Below are positions 1-3,612 of a stretch of 6,240 bases of DNA, piece after piece. How positions within the stretch are numbered: position 1 is the stretch's first letter; every line of letters starts with the position of its first letter. The notes under the pieces were generated by a model that worked only from the letters and a program-made list of their open reading frames with translations, was not told the DNA's origin and did no database searches. The stretch covers positions 1 to 6,240 of the forward strand of contig CAMYZK010000160.1 of assembly GCA_947303825.1 (NCBI GenBank). The letters run 5' to 3'. The translations under genes were made by a program, and so were the position numbers. Source of the DNA: an uncultured Prevotella sp. Its GTDB lineage: Bacteria; Bacteroidota; Bacteroidia; Bacteroidales; Bacteroidaceae.

Positions 1-270
1 ACACTGTTGGGGGTGCTGAAGAAATCTAAGTCGTTTCAGCTCTTCGGTACTTACTACCTCCATTGTAGCCGCCAAAGATGCTTCTTGTCGGTGTTTGTCC
101 AGCCATTCCCCTGTGGCAAAGAGTTGAGCAGGCCTGAAGCCTGCTTCTATAAGGTCGCCCACCACCTTGGGGCCTTCTGCCACAAATACACCTTCGCGCA
201 GCCTGTGTTTCTTTTGCTCCAGTTGCTTTATATATTTTATTAGGTTCCTGCTTATTCCCATGTGTTTCAT
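1..270 (-). CDS. TrmH/SpoU-family RNA 2'-O-methyltransferase, N-terminal part (runs off the window)
   Basis: Reading the minus strand from an ATG at 270 gives 90 uninterrupted codons to the window edge. The protein begins MKHMGISRNLIKYIKQLEQK and continues with a basic stretch followed by EGVFVAEGPKVVGDLIEAGF, then ends in RFLQHPQQC. The NLIKYI..LEQKK..R..GVFVAEGPK pattern and the later LxxPQQ are typical of the N-terminal substrate-binding (L30e-like) region of Bacteroidota TrmH/SpoU-type rRNA or tRNA ribose methyltransferases. The SAM-binding SPOUT knot domain would lie beyond the window, so the target nucleotide cannot be named. Family members are about 250-280 residues, so roughly a third is present. 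Start choice: M1 (270) lies 9 bp after the relA-like stop; M4 (261) is a plausible alternative. No Shine-Dalgarno is visible, and the close spacing suggests cotranscription and possible translational coupling with the upstream gene. Confidence 0.85.
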   Translation of the reverse strand, partial: MKHMGISRNLIKYIKQLEQKKHRLREGVFVAEGPKVVGDLIEAGFRPAQLFATGEWLDKHRQEASLAATMEVVSTEELKRLRFLQHPQQC

Positions 271-279
271 GTTATGACG

Positions 280-2550
280 TTAGATGCGTTCAACCTGTTT
301 TACACCTTTGACCGTACGTAGTTTCTTTATGAGCGCCTCAAGTCTTGTGGTGTCTCCCATCATCACAACAAGATTGCCTCGAAACAGACCGTCGTGGGAG
401 TCGATGTTGATGCTTCGAAGCACCAACTTCTCATCTTTTGAAATGATGCTGGTAAGATTGTTGACAATGCCAAGGTCGTCATTGCCTATGACGCGAAGAG
501 TTATCTGGTATTGTGATGCCCCTTTGCCGCTCCATTTCGCTCTAACAATGCGATAGCCAAAACGCCGGTGCATCTCAGGGGCATTGGGGCAGTCGGCACG
601 GTGAATTTTTATTCCACCATTGACAGTGACAAACCCAAAGACAGCATCGCCATAAATTGGGTTGCAACAATGTGCAAGCTGATAGTCTACGCCTTTCAAA
701 TCCTGACCAATGACCAGCACGTCGTCGTTGACGGGCTGCAAATTGAAGTTTGAGGTCTGAAGGCTAAACTCTTCAGCTGAGCGAATTTCTGCTGAGGGAA
801 CCTTGTCGCCTTGCTGCACCTCAAGGTATTTGTCTATGACAGCCGAGACATCGAGCGACTGATTAGCCAGGTCTCGATAGAAGTCACTAGCCTCCTTGTA
901 ACCCAGCTTTTTCATGGAACGCATCATTACAGATTCTTCCATGTCAATCTTTCGGTTGCGGAATTTGCGTTCAAGCATCTCTTTAACTAAAAGGGCCTCC
1001 TTCTGTTGTGTTTCCTTGAGAGCCAGACGTATCTTTGACCTGGCTCGTGAGGTCTTCACAATATTGAGCCATTCCGGTTTGGGGCGCTGGGTAGACGAGG
1101 TTATGATTTCTACCTGGTCGCCCGAGTGTAGCTCATGCCTGAAAGTTACCACTCGGCCATTTTCGTCCTGTTGCTTCTCGTCGGCATAATGGATGCGTGC
1201 GCCGGTACACTGACTACCAACCCTCGAGTGGATGTGGTAGGCCATGTCAAGAACAGTGGCACCCTTGGGCAGCTTCATCAGGTCTCCGCGTGGTGTGAAG
1301 ACGTATATCTCGTCGTCGTATAAGTCCATGCGGAACTCATCCATTGCTGTGAGTCCGTCTTCAGTGTTTTCAAGCATTTGGCGAATACTGTTGAGCCATT
1401 CGTCCATTCCTCCAGCATCGGCTTTCACCCCCTTATATCGCCAATGGGCAGCAACTCCTTTCTCGGCTATCTCGTCCATGCGCACGGTACGAATCTGGAC
1501 CTCTACCCATTTCTGTTCCGGTCCCAAGACAGTGATGTGTAGGCTCTCGTAGCCGTTTGACTTAGGCACGCTAAGCCAATCGCGCATGCGTTTTGGGTTG
1601 GAGGTATACATGTCGGTGATAATAGCAAATGTCTTCCAGCACAGCTGTTTTTCCTCTTCAATAGGACAGTCGATGATAATGCGTATGGCAAAAAGGTCGT
1701 AGACGCCCTCAAAGTTGCATTTCTGCTTCTTCATCTTCTGCCAAATAGAATGTATACTCTTAGTCCTACCCTTCATGTGATATTTCATCCCTGTTGCTGA
1801 GAGCTTATCGTTTATGGGATGAATAAACCTCTCTATATAAGCATCGCGAGCGGTCTTTGTGGCATTAAGTTTTTCTTTGATATGGTAGTAAGCATTATGC
1901 TCCAGATATTTCAGAGAAAGATCTTCAAGTTCGCTTTTTAGTTTGTATAGGCCCAGCTTGTGTGCAAGTGGAGCGTAGAGGTATGCAGCCTCCTGTGACA
2001 CTTCGCGTTGGGCGATAATGTTTTCGGTGTCACGTATCTGGCGCATAAGGTTTACCCTGTCGGCTATCATTATGAGAATAACTCGCATGTCTTCAGCAAA
2101 GGACAGTAGAAGATTGCGGAAATTATCTCCTTGTGTGCGTATGAGACTTGTGTGGTCGACACAGACTACGGGACTTTTTTTGTAGAAATCGCGTATGCGG
2201 TTGAGGCCATGTATAATATTGCTTACTGTGGAACCAAACTGCTTCTCAACGTCGTCAATGGTTAGTATGACACCGTCAACGCATGGCTGGAGAATGACAG
2301 ACAGAACGGCATCGCGTCGCAGACCTATCTCTTCAACAGCCAGCAAGGACGTTTGAAGACTCCTTACCACTGGGTTGAGGCCAAAAATGTCACGCTTAAG
2401 GCGATGATCGCCTATCGCTTTAAGGATATGTTCTCGCAGAAGACGCTCGTCATCCTCTTGAAGTGTTGATGAAATGCTTTGCAGGAGTTGACGGTAAAGT
2501 TGTATGGCTGTGGCCTTCTCATCAGCAGGAAATACTATCATTTCGTTCAT
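280..2550 (-). CDS. relA: RelA/SpoT-family (p)ppGpp synthetase with degenerate hydrolase domain
   Basis: This is a full-length long RSH protein (756 aa; family about 700-750), predicted to make the alarmone (p)ppGpp from ATP and GDP/GTP in the cytoplasm, at the ribosome, during starvation. Domain order: HD-type hydrolase fold (about 35-200), synthetase (about 230-375), TGS (about 410-485), helical region, conserved-Cys domain (C628, C629, C654 in AHCCNPIYGD and HRADCPN), and ACT (about 680-756). Synthetase residues look intact: GRTKSI (261-266), D285 in YDLFAIR, K330 and Y334 in VPKSNGYESLH, E350 in EVQIRT. In the HD domain, the His expected in the THP motif aligns with S64, the HD pair with Q88-P89 and the following ED with D92-G93; only D164 of ADR remains. 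Hydrolysis is therefore unlikely. The loop motif is RMRD (321-324), like the RxKD of bifunctional enzymes, not the ExDD of proteobacterial RelA. The start at 2550 fits the promoter at 2571-2601; M4 is an alternative. The symbol reflects the inferred synthetase-only activity. Confidence 0.95.
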   Translation of the reverse strand: MNEMIVFPADEKATAIQLYRQLLQSISSTLQEDDERLLREHILKAIGDHRLKRDIFGLNPVVRSLQTSLLAVEEIGLRRDAVLSVILQPCVDGVILTIDDVEKQFGSTVSNIIHGLNRIRDFYKKSPVVCVDHTSLIRTQGDNFRNLLLSFAEDMRVILIMIADRVNLMRQIRDTENIIAQREVSQEAAYLYAPLAHKLGLYKLKSELEDLSLKYLEHNAYYHIKEKLNATKTARDAYIERFIHPINDKLSATGMKYHMKGRTKSIHSIWQKMKKQKCNFEGVYDLFAIRIIIDCPIEEEKQLCWKTFAIITDMYTSNPKRMRDWLSVPKSNGYESLHITVLGPEQKWVEVQIRTVRMDEIAEKGVAAHWRYKGVKADAGGMDEWLNSIRQMLENTEDGLTAMDEFRMDLYDDEIYVFTPRGDLMKLPKGATVLDMAYHIHSRVGSQCTGARIHYADEKQQDENGRVVTFRHELHSGDQVEIITSSTQRPKPEWLNIVKTSRARSKIRLALKETQQKEALLVKEMLERKFRNRKIDMEESVMMRSMKKLGYKEASDFYRDLANQSLDVSAVIDKYLEVQQGDKVPSAEIRSAEEFSLQTSNFNLQPVNDDVLVIGQDLKGVDYQLAHCCNPIYGDAVFGFVTVNGGIKIHRADCPNAPEMHRRFGYRIVRAKWSGKGASQYQITLRVIGNDDLGIVNNLTSIISKDEKLVLRSINIDSHDGLFRGNLVVMMGDTTRLEALIKKLRTVKGVKQVERI

Positions 2551-2570
2551 CTTTTTTGCATATTTAATTG

Positions 2571-2601
2571 CAAATGTACAGATTTTTATTCTGATGGCAA
2601 A
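2571..2601 (-). promoter_or_regulatory. Predicted Bacteroidota sigma-ABfr-type promoter of the relA-like gene
   Basis: On the minus strand a -33 TTTG (plus-strand CAAA at 2598-2601) is followed after 19 bp by a -7 element TACATTTG (plus-strand CAAATGTA, 2571-2578). Both match the Bacteroidota consensus TTTG / TAnnTTTG, and the spacing is as expected. Transcription would begin roughly at 2563-2567, giving a leader of only about 13-17 bases before the ATG at 2550. Just before the ATG lies an A-rich AAAAAAG rather than a strong Shine-Dalgarno, as is common in this phylum. Confidence 0.75.
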
Positions 2602-2609
2602 ATATTTTG
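2598..2609. promoter_or_regulatory. 12-bp perfect palindrome between the divergent promoters (candidate operator)
   Basis: CAAAATATTTTG reads identically on both strands. It includes the -33 TTTG of the minus-strand promoter and lies 7 bp outside the -33 of the plus-strand promoter (2617-2620), so a bound dimeric regulator could affect both genes. A looser pair, GCAAAATAT and ATATTTGC, extends over 2597-2621. The region is very AT-rich, so a chance palindrome is quite possible. Confidence 0.35.
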
Positions 2610-2616
2610 AAAGATA

Positions 2617-2648
2617 TTTGCTTTAATCAGAAAAATGTTGTATCTTTG
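2617..2648 (+). promoter_or_regulatory. Predicted Bacteroidota sigma-ABfr-type promoter of the zinc-ribbon/kinase unit
   Basis: A -33 TTTG at 2617-2620 is followed after 20 bp by the -7 element TATCTTTG at 2641-2648, a full match to TAnnTTTG. Transcription would start near 2653-2656, giving a leader of about 30 bases before the ATG at 2686. The leader is A/T-rich (TAAATAATAAAACTTG) and has no strong Shine-Dalgarno, which is normal for Bacteroidota. Confidence 0.8.
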
Positions 2649-2685
2649 CACATCTTAAATAATAAAACTTGATGAATTAAGTCTT

Positions 2686-3609
2686 ATGACTGACGATAAA
2701 ACACAACGTCCGGCAGAACAACAGCGAGATATGGGCCAAAGGCAGATGGTGCATGACGAGCAGCAACCTGTTCAGATGCAGATGCAGGCACATTATGCAA
2801 ATGGAGTGTCCTGTCCCAAGTGCGGTACCATAAACGAGCCGGAAGCAAGATACTGCGCATCGTGTGGAGCCTTGCTGCATACGGGTTCTTGTCCCAATTG
2901 CGGCAGTGAGCTCGACCCAGATGCCGATTTCTGTGAATCATGTCACCACTATATCCGGCCCGACGTATGTTCTTTCTGCGGAGCAAGGTTCAACGAGAAT
3001 GACCCATACTGTCCAGAATGCGGCTCGCCAAGAGGTGGTATTGTTTGTCCTACATGTTTCACCCTTAATGATTTTGCTTTCTGTAAACAATGCGGGCAGC
3101 CACTTACGGAAGATGCCAGACAAATAGTTGAGCAACTGCGCAGACATCCTGACTATCAGCAGCTTGTCAGAGTGGCAAGAGAGTACAATGAGCTGCAGAT
3201 GCAACTTCCATATTCCAGCGATAGCGACATGATGAGTGAGGAAGCTAGCATTCTGCTTAGAGAGCGAGTGCTGAAATTGCTGGCTCAGGACCAAGGTATA
3301 CCAGAACCTGTTATACCTAAACCAAAATACCCTCGAATGTCGCAGGAGGATCTTAATAAGCAGAAGAAAGAAAAGCTTGAGCAGTTGTCAAAGATGCTCG
3401 ACAGAATAGCAATATCGCCGTCTTCATCTCCAGCCAAGGTACGCAACTATGCCATGGCACAGAAACCTGTTGGCGTAAGACTGGCATGGATGTGTAACTA
3501 CAAGAACGCCCTTCATTCCAGCCCGTGTGGATGTGCAAAACCGCAGTTGGGAGGGAAATGGATTATTCTGGGGCACAATACTAACCAAGAAATCAAGGAC
3601 GATAAATAA
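2686..3609 (+). CDS. Four-zinc-ribbon protein with Cys/His C-terminal motif, cotranscribed with a kinase
   Basis: A 307-residue soluble protein with no signal peptide or membrane segment. Residues 1-40 are polar and rich in Gln and Met (10 Gln, 5 Met), probably disordered. Four CxxC...CxxC zinc ribbons follow: C43/C46/C57/C60, C69/C72/C83/C86, C95/C98/C109/C112 and C121/C124/C133/C136. Residues about 142-240 look helical, with a charged coiled-coil-like segment at about 217-240, then a Ser/Pro linker (244-250). The tail holds a distinct module, C270-x6-H277-x3-C281-x-C283 followed by KPQLGGKWII. Zinc ribbons of this kind often bind protein or nucleic acid; no enzymatic motif is present, so the biochemical role is unknown. 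The gene is first in its transcript and ends 3 bp before a Ser/Thr kinase gene, making a kinase partner, adaptor or substrate the best inference. The start at 2686 follows the promoter by about 30 bases; the first in-frame Met is used. Confidence 0.85.
   Translation: MTDDKTQRPAEQQRDMGQRQMVHDEQQPVQMQMQAHYANGVSCPKCGTINEPEARYCASCGALLHTGSCPNCGSELDPDADFCESCHHYIRPDVCSFCGARFNENDPYCPECGSPRGGIVCPTCFTLNDFAFCKQCGQPLTEDARQIVEQLRRHPDYQQLVRVAREYNELQMQLPYSSDSDMMSEEASILLRERVLKLLAQDQGIPEPVIPKPKYPRMSQEDLNKQKKEKLEQLSKMLDRIAISPSSSPAKVRNYAMAQKPVGVRLAWMCNYKNALHSSPCGCAKPQLGGKWIILGHNTNQEIKDDK
2812..3093 (+). repeat. Four tandem zinc ribbons, 26-codon period
   Basis: The first Cys of each ribbon falls at residues 43, 69, 95 and 121, an exact 26-residue step. 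In ribbons 1-3 the two CxxC pairs are separated by 10 residues; in ribbon 4 by 8. Ribbons 1, 3 and 4 end CxxCG, while ribbon 2 ends CESCH. The repetition is clear in protein but not at the nucleotide level, so the duplications are old. Confidence 0.85.
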
Positions 3610-3612
3610 GCA

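Noticed and set aside
7..243. A 78-residue plus-strand reading frame
   Set aside because: It lies opposite the minus-strand TrmH-family coding region, which has clear family motifs, and has no promoter or recognisable domain of its own.
2173..2181. Run of T (A7 in the relA-like sense strand) as a possible programmed frameshift site
   Set aside because: In the coding frame it reads TAC AAA AAA AGT, which is not an X-XXY-YYZ slippery heptamer, and the frame continues normally into conserved RSH sequence.
2672..2680. ATG AAT TAA just upstream of the zinc-ribbon gene, a possible two-codon leader ORF
   Set aside because: In AT-rich leader sequence this is likely by chance, and nothing such as a hairpin or stalling motif supports attenuation.
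2551..2685. A small RNA or riboswitch in the intergenic gap
   Set aside because: The gap is only 135 bp, most of it used by the two promoters; predicted leaders are about 15 and 30 bases, too short for a riboswitch.
2684..2986. Minus-strand reading frames of 67 and 100 residues opposite the zinc-ribbon gene
   Set aside because: They are antisense to a gene with an exact zinc-ribbon period and show no motif; their composition reflects the complement of the sense codons.
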